A stretch of 64,000 bases of DNA from JAHCHG01 sp038251885 (GCA_038251885.1 JBBSAX010000002.1:1-64000); one strand, 5' to 3'; numbered from the stretch's first letter, positions 1 to 8,411 are shown. Translations and numbers: made by a program. Notes: generated from the sequence alone by a model not told the origin.

Positions 1-1
1 A

Positions 2-67
2 GTTTCTGGTGGTGATTTATCATACGTTAAAGAACAGTTGGATATTTACGGATTTTACAAAGTTTGA
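2..67 (+). CDS. Possible C-terminal tail of a gene cut by the window edge
   Basis: An open frame runs from the window edge to a TGA at 65-67 and encodes about 21 residues ending in LDIYGFYKV. The composition is protein-like, but another frame is open to about position 83, so the call is weak. No function can be assigned. If real, it ends about 50 bases before the inverted repeat that separates it from glgA. Confidence 0.25.
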   Translation, partial: VSGGDLSYVKEQLDIYGFYKV

Positions 68-118
68 GAAAGCGGGAAGCTAAATAATTACTTTCTGGAG
101 TGGACTTTTCATCATAGG

Positions 119-278
119 AGTTCGGGATAAGAATATTTGCCCACGAAACACACAAATTAAACGAAAATGAAGAAAAAGCAAACCAAAAACGCGCAGAAAA
201 AATTTTACTTTTCGTATTTTTCGTGTATTTCGTGGGCAAATATCTTTTCTTTCAATCTTTGTTCTCTTATCCCGAACT
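119..278. repeat. Nested inverted-repeat element upstream of glgA
   Basis: The outer arms (AGTTCGGGATAAGA at 119-132 and its complement at 265-278) and the next arms (ATATTTGCCCACGAAA at 133-148 and its complement at 228-243) are perfect inverted repeats. The inside is AT-rich, with further imperfect pairing around ACGAAAAT. No coding capacity is convincing. It resembles a small non-autonomous palindromic element. The rest of 68-388 is AT-rich DNA in which I see no clear gene or Shine-Dalgarno sequence. Confidence 0.7.
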
Positions 279-388
279 GACGTTAAATAAAGGAATTTCT
301 TTTGGATTTTGCAAAACCTAATCTTGACAAAATCTTCTATAAAGGTCAGATTGTAAAGCGTAAGTAATTCAATAAATAATCAAATAAA

Positions 389-1810
389 ATGAGAGTAGCA
401 GTTCTTTCTGCGGAAGCAGTTCCATATTCAAAAACGGGCGGTTTGGGCGATGTTGCGGGTGCTTTGCCAAAAGCTCTAAAGCAAGTCGGGGTTGATGCTT
501 TGCTGATTACGCCGTGTTATCGGCAGACGAAGGGCGAATATCTGTGGAATGTTGCGCTCGATGATTTGCGGGTTGATTGGCGCGGCGGTCAATATCGCGC
601 AAAGGTTTTTTATTCAGAGGCAAACGGTTCGCCGACGTTTTTGATTGACGCGCCGGAATATTTTCACCGCGATTCGATCTACGGTTATCGGGAAGATCAC
701 GAGCGTTTCGCCTTTTTCAACCACGCCGCACTTTTGTTGTTAAAACGCATCGGACCTGCCCCGGACATCATTCATTTAAACGATTGGCATTGCGGTTTCG
801 CGGCGGTCGAGATTTCGCATCTTCGTTATTGGGACACTTATTGGAGCAATACGCGAACCGTTTTTTCGATTCACAATCTCGCGTATCAAGGCATTTTCGA
901 CGCGGGCGAACTCTGGAAATTCGGTTTCGGCAGTGAGTTTGAACAAAATTCTTTTATGTTTAACGGTGCGGCTTCGGCAATGAAAGCCGGACTTTCGGCA
1001 AGCGATATGCTCTCAAGCGTTTCGCGCCGATATTCTGACGAAATTCAGCAATCCGAAAACGGTTATGGACTCGATTGGCTTTTAAGGTTGAGAAGCAATC
1101 GTCTGATTGGTATCACAAACGGAGTTGATTACGACGTTTGGAATCCCGAAACCGATACGGAAATCTCTTCGCATTTCAATTTATTCAATCTCGATGGAAA
1201 GCGCGAATGCAAACGCCAACTTTTGCGCCAATTTCAGTTGCCGGAAGATTTGGACAGACCGATTTTTGCAATAGTTACGCGGCTTACATCACAAAAGGGA
1301 ATCGAACTCATTCAGCAAGTCGCGGGCGAGTTACTGGCAACGGGCGCATTTTTTGTCGCGCTCGGTTCGGGCGACAGTTTTTACGAAAATTTCCTCCGAC
1401 AACTAAGAAATCACGTACCGAATCAAGTCGGAGTTTATATCGGTTATAATGAAGGTTTGGCGCACAAGATCGAAGCCGGCGCGGATATGTTTCTGATGCC
1501 TTCGCGCTTTGAGCCGTGCGGGTTAAATCAGATGTATTCCCTGCGCTACGGAACTGTGCCGATCGTTCGCGCCGTCGGCGGTTTGGACGACACGGTACAA
1601 AATTATGACCGCGTGAATAATAGAGGAAACGGTTTCAAATTCAACGCATTCCGCGCCGACAGCTTTTTAGAAAAAATCTACGAAGCCATCTTTGCTTACG
1701 CCGAACCTGAAACTTGGCGCAATATTCAAATCAACGGAATGACGATTGATAATTCTTGGGAAAACGCGGCGCGAAATTATGTCGGGCTTTATCAAATGAC
1801 GAAAAATTGA
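389..1810 (+). CDS. glgA: Glycogen synthase (ADP-glucose type, GT5)
   Basis: This cytoplasmic enzyme transfers glucose from ADP-glucose to the non-reducing end of alpha-1,4-glucan in glycogen synthesis. The N-terminus MRVAVLSAEAVPYSKTGGLG carries the KTGGL glucosyl-nucleotide loop typical of GT5. The C-terminal Rossmann half has the EAGADMFLMPSRFEPCGLNQ motif and then GTVPIVRAVGGLDDTV. Its 473 residues match bacterial GlgA proteins. The ATG lies in an AT-rich leader with no visible Shine-Dalgarno sequence. The next gene begins about 55 bases downstream on the same strand. The many glucan-cleaving enzymes later in the window make a role in storing imported glucose plausible. Confidence 0.95.
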   Translation: MRVAVLSAEAVPYSKTGGLGDVAGALPKALKQVGVDALLITPCYRQTKGEYLWNVALDDLRVDWRGGQYRAKVFYSEANGSPTFLIDAPEYFHRDSIYGYREDHERFAFFNHAALLLLKRIGPAPDIIHLNDWHCGFAAVEISHLRYWDTYWSNTRTVFSIHNLAYQGIFDAGELWKFGFGSEFEQNSFMFNGAASAMKAGLSASDMLSSVSRRYSDEIQQSENGYGLDWLLRLRSNRLIGITNGVDYDVWNPETDTEISSHFNLFNLDGKRECKRQLLRQFQLPEDLDRPIFAIVTRLTSQKGIELIQQVAGELLATGAFFVALGSGDSFYENFLRQLRNHVPNQVGVYIGYNEGLAHKIEAGADMFLMPSRFEPCGLNQMYSLRYGTVPIVRAVGGLDDTVQNYDRVNNRGNGFKFNAFRADSFLEKIYEAIFAYAEPETWRNIQINGMTIDNSWENAARNYVGLYQMTKN

Positions 1811-1866
1811 GCCAAATTCAAATTTCAGAAAAAATTTGCTAATCTTACATTTTGCTTTCTCTGATA

Positions 1867-2586
1867 ATGATAAAAAATATCGTCAAAAAAATAATACCGA
1901 AAACCGTTTTGCAAAAACGCAGGCAGAAGATTGCCGCGCGTGAGCAGGAAAAATTTGCTGAAAAAAGCGTAGCGGAAACCTTCAGCGAAATTTACAAAAA
2001 CAATGTTTGGGGCGGAAAATCGGGCGAATTTTTTTCGGGCGACGGTTCGCGCGGAAAATACGCAAAAATTTATGCAGAAACGGTTAGAAAATTCATCGCT
2101 GAAAACGATATTAAAAAGGTTGTAGATTTAGGCTGTGGAGATTTTCAGGTTGCTTCGATGCTTGTTTCGGACGATTTTCATTATACGGGCTGCGATGTCG
2201 TGCCTGATTTAGTTGAACATTTGAACAAGAGCTTTGGAAGCGAAAGCAGAGAATTTCGGCAGACAAATATTGTTGAAGACGAATTGCCCGAAGGCGATCT
2301 ATGTTTGATTCGGCAGGTTTTGCAGCATCTTTCAAATGCAGAAATCAGACAAATTTTAGAAAACTGCAAAAACTTCAAATACTTGATTATTACCGAACAT
2401 TATCCGAATCCGAACGTCGAACTCGTGCCGAATCTCGACATTCCGCACGGACCTGAAATGCGTCTGCATTACGATTCGGCGGTAGTTCTGGATAAACCGC
2501 CATTCGATGTGAAAAATGTAAAACTTCTCGTCGAAACTCAAGCGGACGACGACACGCGAATCAAGACATTTTTGATAACACAGTAG
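1867..2586 (+). CDS. Class I SAM-dependent methyltransferase
   Basis: The protein has about 239 residues and is predicted cytoplasmic. A basic N-terminal stretch is followed by a conserved block (GGKSGEFFSGDGSRG). The SAM-binding motif I VVDLGCGDFQVAS lies near residues 85-97, and a post-motif acidic residue appears in YTGCDVVPDLV. The rest fits a seven-strand methyltransferase fold. The substrate cannot be told from sequence. I chose the ATG at 1867; a TTG five codons upstream is also in frame. It sits between glgA and purA on the same strand, but neither neighbour indicates its substrate. Confidence 0.75.
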   Translation: MIKNIVKKIIPKTVLQKRRQKIAAREQEKFAEKSVAETFSEIYKNNVWGGKSGEFFSGDGSRGKYAKIYAETVRKFIAENDIKKVVDLGCGDFQVASMLVSDDFHYTGCDVVPDLVEHLNKSFGSESREFRQTNIVEDELPEGDLCLIRQVLQHLSNAEIRQILENCKNFKYLIITEHYPNPNVELVPNLDIPHGPEMRLHYDSAVVLDKPPFDVKNVKLLVETQADDDTRIKTFLITQ

Positions 2587-2589
2587 TTT

Positions 2590-2634
2590 GTTAGTCAGTT
2601 GGTAACAACTAACAACTAACAACTAACCACTAAC
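2590..2634. repeat. Heptanucleotide tandem repeat (AACTAAC) before purA
   Basis: Three exact AACTAAC units at 2607-2627 are followed by CACTAAC at 2628-2634. They are preceded by GTTAGT at 2590-2595, which can pair with them as a hairpin. The array ends two bases before the purA start codon, so it replaces the usual ribosome-binding region. The same seven-base periodicity with other unit sequences recurs elsewhere in the window. Confidence 0.7.
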
Positions 2635-2636
2635 TT

Positions 2637-3947
2637 ATGATTATAGTAATTATCGGCGCACAATGGGGCGACGAAGGAAAAGGAAAAGTTGTTGACTTAC
2701 TCGCTGACAGATTCGATATTGTCGCGCGTTATCAAGGCGGTCATAATGCCGGACACAGCGTTTATGTCGGCGATAAAGCGTTTGTTTTGCGCCTGTTGCC
2801 ATCAGGAATAATTCACGAAGGCAAAACCTGCGTTCTCGGCAACGGAATGGTCATTGATCCGAAGGCGTTTTTTGAAGAAGTTGATCAAATGATCGAGCAG
2901 GGAATCGAGATCACGCCCGAAAGATTAAAAGTTTCAAGCCGCGCACATCTTATAATGCCGTATCACCGCGCCTTAGATCACACTTCGGAAGAACGCTTAG
3001 GTAACGAAAAGATCGGTACGACTTTGCGCGGAATCGGTCCTTGTTATGAAGACAAAGCCGGACGGCGCGGAATCAGAGTTTCCGACGCGCTTGTGCCTGA
3101 ACTCTTAAAGTCGAGAATCGAACGAAATTTGGCGGAAGCAAACCGTGTAATTGTTCTTTACGGACGCGAACCGCTTCGTTCTGACGAAATTTTTGAAGAA
3201 ATCTCCGTACTTGCGGAAAGATTAAGACCATTCGTTTGCGAAACTTCTCATTTTCTTTCTGAAGCGAAAAAGGTTGATAAAAAAATCCTGCTCGAAGGCG
3301 CACAGGCGACATTGCTTGACGTAGATCACGGAACTTATCCGTTTGTAACTTCTTCCAACCCGACTGCCGGAGGCGCGGCGGTCGGCGCGGGAATTCCCCC
3401 GCATCACATCTCGGGAGTTTTAGGAATTGTCCGAACCTACGCAACAAGAGTCGGCGAAGGACCTTTTCCGACCGAAATGCTTGAAGAGGAAGAAGAAATG
3501 GCAAATCTGATCAGAACGCGCGGCAATGAATTCGGTTCGGTCACCAAACGTCCGCGCCGCTGCGGTTGGTTCGACGCGGTTGCAACGCGCTACGCCGCCG
3601 AATTAAACGGTTTCGATTCTCTCGCGCTGACAAAAATTGATGTTCTTGATGCGTTGGACGAAATAAAGGTCTGTGTCGGCTATGAAATTAATGGTGAAAA
3701 AATAAATACTTTTCCGGCAGTTTCGCTTGATTTAAGGCAGATCAAACCGATTTACGAAACTTTGGAAGGTTGGAAATCCGAGACGCTCGGCATCACCAAA
3801 CTCGAAGATTTACCCGAAAACGCACGGAAATATGTAGATTTTCTGTCTGAATCAATCGGCGTGGAAATCGGTTTGATCTCGACCGGACCCGAACGAGATC
3901 AAACTATTATTTTGCAAGATTCGGTGATGGAAGGTTGGTTTAAATAA
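2637..3947 (+). CDS. purA: Adenylosuccinate synthase
   Basis: This enzyme converts IMP, aspartate and GTP to adenylosuccinate, the first committed step from IMP to AMP. Family motifs occur in order: the P-loop IGAQWGDEGKGKVVD at the N-terminus, YQGGHNAGH, GIGPCYEDKAGRRGIRV (most homologs have Ala at the Cys), LLEGAQATLLDVDHGTYPFV, TRVGEGPFPTE, the FDAVA block, and TKIDVLD for guanine recognition. Its 436 residues are typical and it appears intact. There is no Shine-Dalgarno sequence: a heptamer repeat array ends two bases before the ATG. Confidence 0.97.
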   Translation: MIIVIIGAQWGDEGKGKVVDLLADRFDIVARYQGGHNAGHSVYVGDKAFVLRLLPSGIIHEGKTCVLGNGMVIDPKAFFEEVDQMIEQGIEITPERLKVSSRAHLIMPYHRALDHTSEERLGNEKIGTTLRGIGPCYEDKAGRRGIRVSDALVPELLKSRIERNLAEANRVIVLYGREPLRSDEIFEEISVLAERLRPFVCETSHFLSEAKKVDKKILLEGAQATLLDVDHGTYPFVTSSNPTAGGAAVGAGIPPHHISGVLGIVRTYATRVGEGPFPTEMLEEEEEMANLIRTRGNEFGSVTKRPRRCGWFDAVATRYAAELNGFDSLALTKIDVLDALDEIKVCVGYEINGEKINTFPAVSLDLRQIKPIYETLEGWKSETLGITKLEDLPENARKYVDFLSESIGVEIGLISTGPERDQTIILQDSVMEGWFK

Positions 3948-4040
3948 AAAAAAGTTGTTAGTCAACTTGATTTTCTCCGTCAAGATTACTAAAATCTAAA
4001 ATTTCGCTGGTCAAGATAAGCGAAACGATTTTTCAAATGT

Positions 4041-4116
4041 GGTCCGATAGCTCAGTCGGTAGAGCAAATGGCTTTTAACCATTGGGTCGCAGGTTCGAAT
4101 CCTGCTCGGATCACCA
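4041..4116 (+). tRNA. tRNA-Lys (anticodon UUU)
   Basis: A 76-base cloverleaf. The acceptor stem GGTCCGA pairs with TCGGATC (one G-T pair), and the D-arm carries AGCTCAGTCGGTAGAGC. The anticodon loop CTTTTAA gives UUU. The T-arm GCAGGTTCGAATCCTGC is canonical, and CCA is encoded at 4114-4116. Confidence 0.97.
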
Positions 4117-4117
4117 T

Positions 4118-4169
4118 TTTAAATTAAAAAAAGGTGGCGCGAAATGTGCCGTCTTTTTTTTAATTTAAA
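4118..4169. terminator. Bidirectional terminator between tRNA-Lys and the sdh operon
   Basis: A long inverted repeat has arms TTTAAATTAAAAAAA (4118-4132) and a matching T-rich arm ending at 4169, around an inner GC-rich hairpin (GGCGC / GTGCC). Each orientation ends in a U-run, so it can stop the tRNA transcript on the plus strand and the sdh operon on the minus strand. Confidence 0.75.
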
Positions 4170-4175
4170 CTAAAG

Positions 4176-4667
4176 TTATTCGATAAAGTCGCTTGCCATC
4201 TCGCGCGGTTTTAAATTGTTTCGCATAATAATTCGCGCACAGCCGTTCCAGCGCAAGATTACATCGTCGTTTCCGGCAGGGCGGACGGATTCGGCTTTTT
4301 CAAACCAATTCATCGCACTCCGAAAAAATTGATAAGCTGTTGATTCCGAACCGACTGCGCCGTTGCGAAGCGTGGCTTTGGCACGGCGTTCATATACAAT
4401 TCCGGTATAGTACGTTTGTTGATATTCGCCTTGGATTTTTGATAAAAAATCCTGAATTCGCGTGTCTCCGACAGCATAATCTCTGCCGAAACGGTCGCTC
4501 ATTGCTAAAACCAGAGTAATTAAAGCCTCTTGATTTTCGGTATCAACTTCTAAAATATCCAGACAGATGCTTTCCGCCGCGCCCGGTTCGTTGAGCAAAC
4601 GGTAATGTTTTGCCCGTTCGAGTGCTGCCGGAACTGCTTCTTTTGATAGCGTTTTTAGCTGAAACAT
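4176..4667 (-). CDS. Small TPR-like helical protein at the end of the sdh operon
   Basis: About 163 residues, with no signal peptide or membrane segment. The N-terminal half (AAESICLDILEVDTENQEALITL) looks like tetratricopeptide helices, and another helical pair follows near YQFFRSAMNWFEKAESVRP. I start it at 4667 because AGGAG lies eight bases upstream. The longer frame from 4754 would overlap sdhB and lacks such a site. It directly follows sdhB on the same strand with a 25-base gap, so it is probably co-transcribed. An assembly or regulatory role for succinate dehydrogenase is only a guess from position. Confidence 0.65.
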   Translation of the reverse strand: MFQLKTLSKEAVPAALERAKHYRLLNEPGAAESICLDILEVDTENQEALITLVLAMSDRFGRDYAVGDTRIQDFLSKIQGEYQQTYYTGIVYERRAKATLRNGAVGSESTAYQFFRSAMNWFEKAESVRPAGNDDVILRWNGCARIIMRNNLKPREMASDFIE

Positions 4668-4692
4668 AAATTGCTCCTGTATAAAATGACGT

Positions 4693-5439
4693 TTATTTTT
4701 TCTTGCGAAATATTCGCACAAATTTTTTGATCGGATCGTAAAATTCATCAACAACGCGCTCTTTTAAAGGAATTATCGCATTATCGGTGATCGTAATATT
4801 TTCGGGACAAACCTTTGTGCAGCATTTTGTGATGTTGCAATAACCGATGTTCGATTCGTCCTTCAAATCCTTTAAACGGTCTTCGGTATCAAGCGGGTGC
4901 ATCTCCAATGCCGCCGCATAGACGAGAAATCTCGGTCCAATAAATTCGTCGTGTTTATGATGATCTCGAAGGACGTGGCAAACGTCCTGACACAAAAAAC
5001 ATTCGATACATTTGCGAAATTCCTGCACCCGGTCAACGTCCGCTTGCGACATTCGCCAAGTTCCGTCGGGCGCGTCGGGCGTTCGAGGTTTGAATTTTTT
5101 AATTTTTTTCTTGACTTCGTAATTCCACGAAACGTCCGTAACCAAATCTTTTTTGAGCGGAAATGCTTTCATCGGTTCAACGGTGATCGGCTCATCTTGC
5201 GGCAAAGTATTCATCCGCGTCATACACATCAATTTCGGATTGCCGTTGATTTCCGCCGAACACGAACCGCATTTTCCCGCCTTACAATTCCAACGGCACG
5301 CAAGGTCGCCGGCTTGTTCGCCTTGAATCTGCAAAACCGCGTCCAAGACGACCATTCCTTCAGAAATCTCTGTGTCATAAGATTTAAATTCGCCGCCTTC
5401 GCTCGTGCCGCGCCAGATTTTGAATGTTGCTTTTGCCAT
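4693..5439 (-). CDS. sdhB: Succinate dehydrogenase/fumarate reductase iron-sulfur subunit
   Basis: The electron-transfer subunit of complex II links the flavoprotein to the membrane anchor. The [2Fe-2S] ligands lie in CKAGKCGSC and a further Cys in GNPKLMC. The [4Fe-4S] and [3Fe-4S] ligands lie in CIECFLCQDVCH and CNITKCCTKVCP. The 248-residue length and the gene order resemble the Sdh1-type (Rv0247c-Rv0249c-like) enzymes of Actinobacteria. No Shine-Dalgarno sequence is visible: an inverted-repeat element begins four bases upstream of the ATG and fills the gap to sdhA. Confidence 0.93.
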   Translation of the reverse strand: MAKATFKIWRGTSEGGEFKSYDTEISEGMVVLDAVLQIQGEQAGDLACRWNCKAGKCGSCSAEINGNPKLMCMTRMNTLPQDEPITVEPMKAFPLKKDLVTDVSWNYEVKKKIKKFKPRTPDAPDGTWRMSQADVDRVQEFRKCIECFLCQDVCHVLRDHHKHDEFIGPRFLVYAAALEMHPLDTEDRLKDLKDESNIGYCNITKCCTKVCPENITITDNAIIPLKERVVDEFYDPIKKFVRIFRKKK

Positions 5440-5443
5440 ATTT

Positions 5444-5553
5444 GTTCAGAGTTACGCCTTTAGGCGTGATAAACGTGCATTTAAAATCAAGTTTTATTTT
5501 CTTCGGGCTGAACAATCAGAGCTTCTTTCACGCCTAAAGGCGTAACTCTGAAC
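5444..5553. repeat. REPIN-like element filling the sdhA-sdhB gap
   Basis: Arms at 5444-5469 and 5528-5553 are perfect 26-base inverted repeats. Each contains its own hairpin ACGCCT-TT-AGGCGT. The element starts four bases from the sdhB start codon and ends one base from the sdhA stop, so it occupies nearly all of the intergenic space. Its interior (from about 5484) shares AAATCAAGTTT with elements at 55150 and 58636 whose arms differ. Confidence 0.85.
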
Positions 5554-5554
5554 T

Positions 5555-7366
5555 TTATCCCATTTCTTCGATAATTTGTTTCAATTCATCCGGCAGTTCG
5601 GGAATCGGTATTCGATTTATCTTCATTTCGCCGTTTTCATCTTTTTTTACACTGAAATTTAACTCGCCAAATTCTTCGACCTTCGACGGAAAATCATCGC
5701 GGAATTGTCCGCCGCGTGATTCTTTGCGTTCGATTGCCGCCATTGTTATCGCTTCGGAAACATTTAAAAGGTTGTGCAGATCGAGCGCGGTGTGCCAACT
5801 CGGATTAAAATCAATATTCCCCGTTGCTCCCGCGTTTTTGCGTCTTTCCCGCAAACTTCTGACACCGATCAAAGCGCGTTGCATTTCTTCCTCGGTGCGG
5901 ACGATGCCGACCAAATCCTGCATCATTTCCTGCAATTCAGCTTGAAGCGCGAACGGATTTTCGCCGTCTTGTTTTTCAAACGGTTCTAATGACCATTTTA
6001 CACGCTCTTCTATCTGCTCGTTATTTATCGTTCCAAAATCGTTTTCCTGTGCAAATTTCGCGGCGTATTCTCCGGCGCGTTTGCCGAAAACTAAAAGATC
6101 GGACAGCGAATTTCCGCCAAGACGATTTGCACCGTTGATTCCCGCGGCGCATTCTCCGGCGGCGAAAAGTCCGGGAATTGTTGACGCTTGCGTGTCGCCG
6201 TCAACGCGGATTCCGCCCATTATGTAATGCGTGGTCGGTCCGACTTCCATCGGTGTTGTCGTAATGTCCAAATCCGCCAGTTGTTTGAATTGGTGATACA
6301 TACTCGGCAGTTTTTTCTTGATATGTTCGGGCGCGTTCGAGATTTTTTCCTTGATCCATGCAATATCGAGAAAAACTCCGCCGTGCGGCGAACCGCGTCC
6401 GGCTTTGACTTCGCGGACAATACACCGCGCAACGTGGTCGCGTGTCAGAAGTTCCGGCGGACGACGCGCATTTTTGTCGCCCGTCACATATCGCCAACCT
6501 TCTTCGGGCGTGTCGGCGGTTTGCTCGACATAAAGCGGCGGGATATCGTCAAACATAAACCGTGAACCTTCCGAATTTTTCAAAATCCCGCCTTCGCCGC
6601 GCACGCCTTCGGTTACGAGAATTCCGCGAACAGACGGCGGATAAACCATTCCGGTCGGATGAAATTGAATAAATTCCATATCAATCAATTCCGCGCCCGC
6701 GTCGTAAGCCAACGAATGACCGTCGCCCGTGCCTTCCCAACTGTTGCTCGTAATTTTATAAGCGCGTCCGATTCCGCCTGTCGCCAGAACCACGGCTTTT
6801 GCTTTGAAAATTCTAAATCTACCGTGTTCGCGTTCGTAAGCAAGTGCGCCGACAACTCTGTCGCCATCTTTTAGAAGCGCGATGACGGTAACTTCCATAT
6901 AAACTTCGATGCCTTGATGAATGCCGTGATCCTGCAATGTGCGAATCATCTCAAGCCCGGTTCTGTCGCCGACGTGCGCGAGTCGCGGATATTTATGACC
7001 GCCGAAGTTTCTCTGCAAAATTTTCCCGTCTTTTGTCCGATCAAAAACTGCGCCCCACGCTTCTAATTCTCGCACTCTGTCCGGTGCTTCTTTCGCGTGA
7101 AGTTCCGCCATCCGCCAATTATTGACATACTGCCCGCCGCGCATCGTGTCGGTGAAATGGACTTTCCAATTATCGCGGTCGTCCACATTCCCAATCGCCG
7201 CCGCCATTCCGCCTTCCGCCATCACGGTATGCGCTTTTCCGAGCAGAGATTTGCAGACAAGACCGACCGAAACGCCCGTTGCTGAGGCTTCAATCGCTGC
7301 ACGAAGTCCCGCGCCGCCCGCGCCGATGACTAAAACATCTTGTTCAAATATTGGATAATCAGACAT
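5555..7366 (-). CDS. sdhA: Succinate dehydrogenase/fumarate reductase flavoprotein subunit
   Basis: The catalytic subunit oxidises succinate to fumarate with bound FAD. The dinucleotide motif VLVIGAGGAGLRAA is at residues 11-24. His46 in KAHTVMAEGG matches the histidine that carries covalent FAD in complex II enzymes. Active-site segments HPTGMVYPPSVRG and THYIMGGIRVDGD are present, and the C-terminal helical domain is complete. Its 603 residues are normal for the family. The gene lies between the membrane subunit and sdhB, each gap filled by a repeat element, and appears intact. Confidence 0.95.
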   Translation of the reverse strand: MSDYPIFEQDVLVIGAGGAGLRAAIEASATGVSVGLVCKSLLGKAHTVMAEGGMAAAIGNVDDRDNWKVHFTDTMRGGQYVNNWRMAELHAKEAPDRVRELEAWGAVFDRTKDGKILQRNFGGHKYPRLAHVGDRTGLEMIRTLQDHGIHQGIEVYMEVTVIALLKDGDRVVGALAYEREHGRFRIFKAKAVVLATGGIGRAYKITSNSWEGTGDGHSLAYDAGAELIDMEFIQFHPTGMVYPPSVRGILVTEGVRGEGGILKNSEGSRFMFDDIPPLYVEQTADTPEEGWRYVTGDKNARRPPELLTRDHVARCIVREVKAGRGSPHGGVFLDIAWIKEKISNAPEHIKKKLPSMYHQFKQLADLDITTTPMEVGPTTHYIMGGIRVDGDTQASTIPGLFAAGECAAGINGANRLGGNSLSDLLVFGKRAGEYAAKFAQENDFGTINNEQIEERVKWSLEPFEKQDGENPFALQAELQEMMQDLVGIVRTEEEMQRALIGVRSLRERRKNAGATGNIDFNPSWHTALDLHNLLNVSEAITMAAIERKESRGGQFRDDFPSKVEEFGELNFSVKKDENGEMKINRIPIPELPDELKQIIEEMG

Positions 7367-7402
7367 TTATAATAAAAATATAATAAAAAATAGAATTTCT
7401 TT

Positions 7403-7598
7403 TAAATTGCCACTAGCTTTAGCTAGTGGATAAATTTGCAAATTGCTTCGGCTTTAGCCAAACTTCTGTATTGAATTTTTCCTTATCGCTTTAGCGTAAA
7501 GTTAGGCTAAAGCGATAAGGATTTGTTATTTTTGTAAATTCGGCTAAAGCCTTTTTTCTCAATCTTACTCTCCACTAGCTGAAGCTAGTGGCAATTTA
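7403..7598. repeat. Nested palindromic element in the gap before sdhA
   Basis: Outer arms at 7403-7430 and 7571-7598 are 28-base inverted copies with one difference, and each contains CCACTAGCT/AGCTAGTGG. A second pair with the GGCTTTAGCC palindrome lies at about 7450-7459 and 7542-7551. A central hairpin pairs CCTTATCGCTTTAGC (7481-7495) with its exact complement at 7506-7520. All levels share a GCTTTAGC-like core, suggesting one palindromic element inserted inside another. Confidence 0.8.
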
Positions 7599-7610
7599 TA
7601 AAAACCAAAT

Positions 7611-8411
7611 CTAAAAAATCCTAAAATCGCTCCAAATTCCCATCGAACAAAGCCGCACGAACAGATCGGAAAATCCGACGACGAATAAACTGCACCACGC
7701 GAACAACATATGTTTTTTGTTGAGCGAACTGCAAGCATTATAAGCCGCACATTGTAGCGGTTTGTCGGAAAGTTCATCGCATCTGCCGCCGATCAAATGG
7801 CGCAGAGAATGACAGCTAAATGTATAACCGCCGAGAAAAAAGACGTTCGCCGTCAAAATAATTGTGCCGAGTCCGATGCCAAAATGCAAAACGCCCGAAG
7901 CGTCCTCAAACCACATCGCTTTCCAAGCATCGTGCGCCAGAAAAAGCAAGAAAATTAGTGCAATATAAAGAAAATAACGATGAATATTTTGCAGAATCAA
8001 CGGGAATTTGCGCTCGCCCCGATAATTATCTCCACGCGGTTCGCCGACGGCGCACGAAATCGGGTCAGCCCAAAATGCTTTGTAGTATGCGCCGCGATAG
8101 TAATAACAGGTGAAACGAAATCCGGCAGGAGCCCAAAGAATTAAAAGTGCAGGCGAAAACGGAATCCAATTCGGAATCCACGAAGGTTTTGCTCCAAACA
8201 TCGAATGCGGAGAATTACCGAAAAGTTCAGGGGAATAAAAAGGCGAAAGATAATTTCCAAAACTGTAATGCTCGCCTTGAAACGCCGCCCAAGTCGAATA
8301 AAGGACAAACGCACCCAAACCGATGAAGGTAAGCAAAGACGGCAACCACCACGCACCTTTCCGCATAGTTTCGCCGAACGAACGCCGTATAGGAAGACTT
8401 GTCGAAGACAT
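7611..8411 (-). CDS. Succinate dehydrogenase membrane anchor subunit (Sdh1 type)
   Basis: A 266-residue membrane protein with about five hydrophobic segments: near 20-40, around FSPALLILWAPAGF, around FLYIALIFLLFLAH, around LGTIILTANVFFLGGYTF, and near the C-terminus. Several histidines (IHRYF, LAHDAW, VLHFG, SCHSLRHL) could ligate heme. It is not a short SdhC/SdhD pair. Its size and position before sdhA and sdhB resemble the single anchor of mycobacterial Sdh1 (Rv0249c-like), a comparison from memory that needs alignment. As the first gene of the operon it follows a good promoter. It would anchor complex II and reduce quinone. Confidence 0.8.
   Translation of the reverse strand: MSSTSLPIRRSFGETMRKGAWWLPSLLTFIGLGAFVLYSTWAAFQGEHYSFGNYLSPFYSPELFGNSPHSMFGAKPSWIPNWIPFSPALLILWAPAGFRFTCYYYRGAYYKAFWADPISCAVGEPRGDNYRGERKFPLILQNIHRYFLYIALIFLLFLAHDAWKAMWFEDASGVLHFGIGLGTIILTANVFFLGGYTFSCHSLRHLIGGRCDELSDKPLQCAAYNACSSLNKKHMLFAWCSLFVVGFSDLFVRLCSMGIWSDFRIF

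Noticed and set aside
302..367. Short open frame (TTG start) just before glgA encoding a protein-like 21-residue peptide (FAKPNLDKIFYKGQ).
   Set aside because: Too short, no ribosome-binding site, and chance is likely in AT-rich DNA; it could be a remnant of a gene split by the inverted repeat, but nothing supports that.
2590..2634. Possible CRISPR-like array from the regular repeats.
   Set aside because: Units are seven bases long with no spacers and no cas genes nearby; no CRISPR array was seen anywhere in the window.
3073..3504. A 143-codon minus-strand frame within purA.
   Set aside because: Antisense shadow of a highly conserved enzyme; Arg- and Phe-rich translation, no ribosome-binding site.
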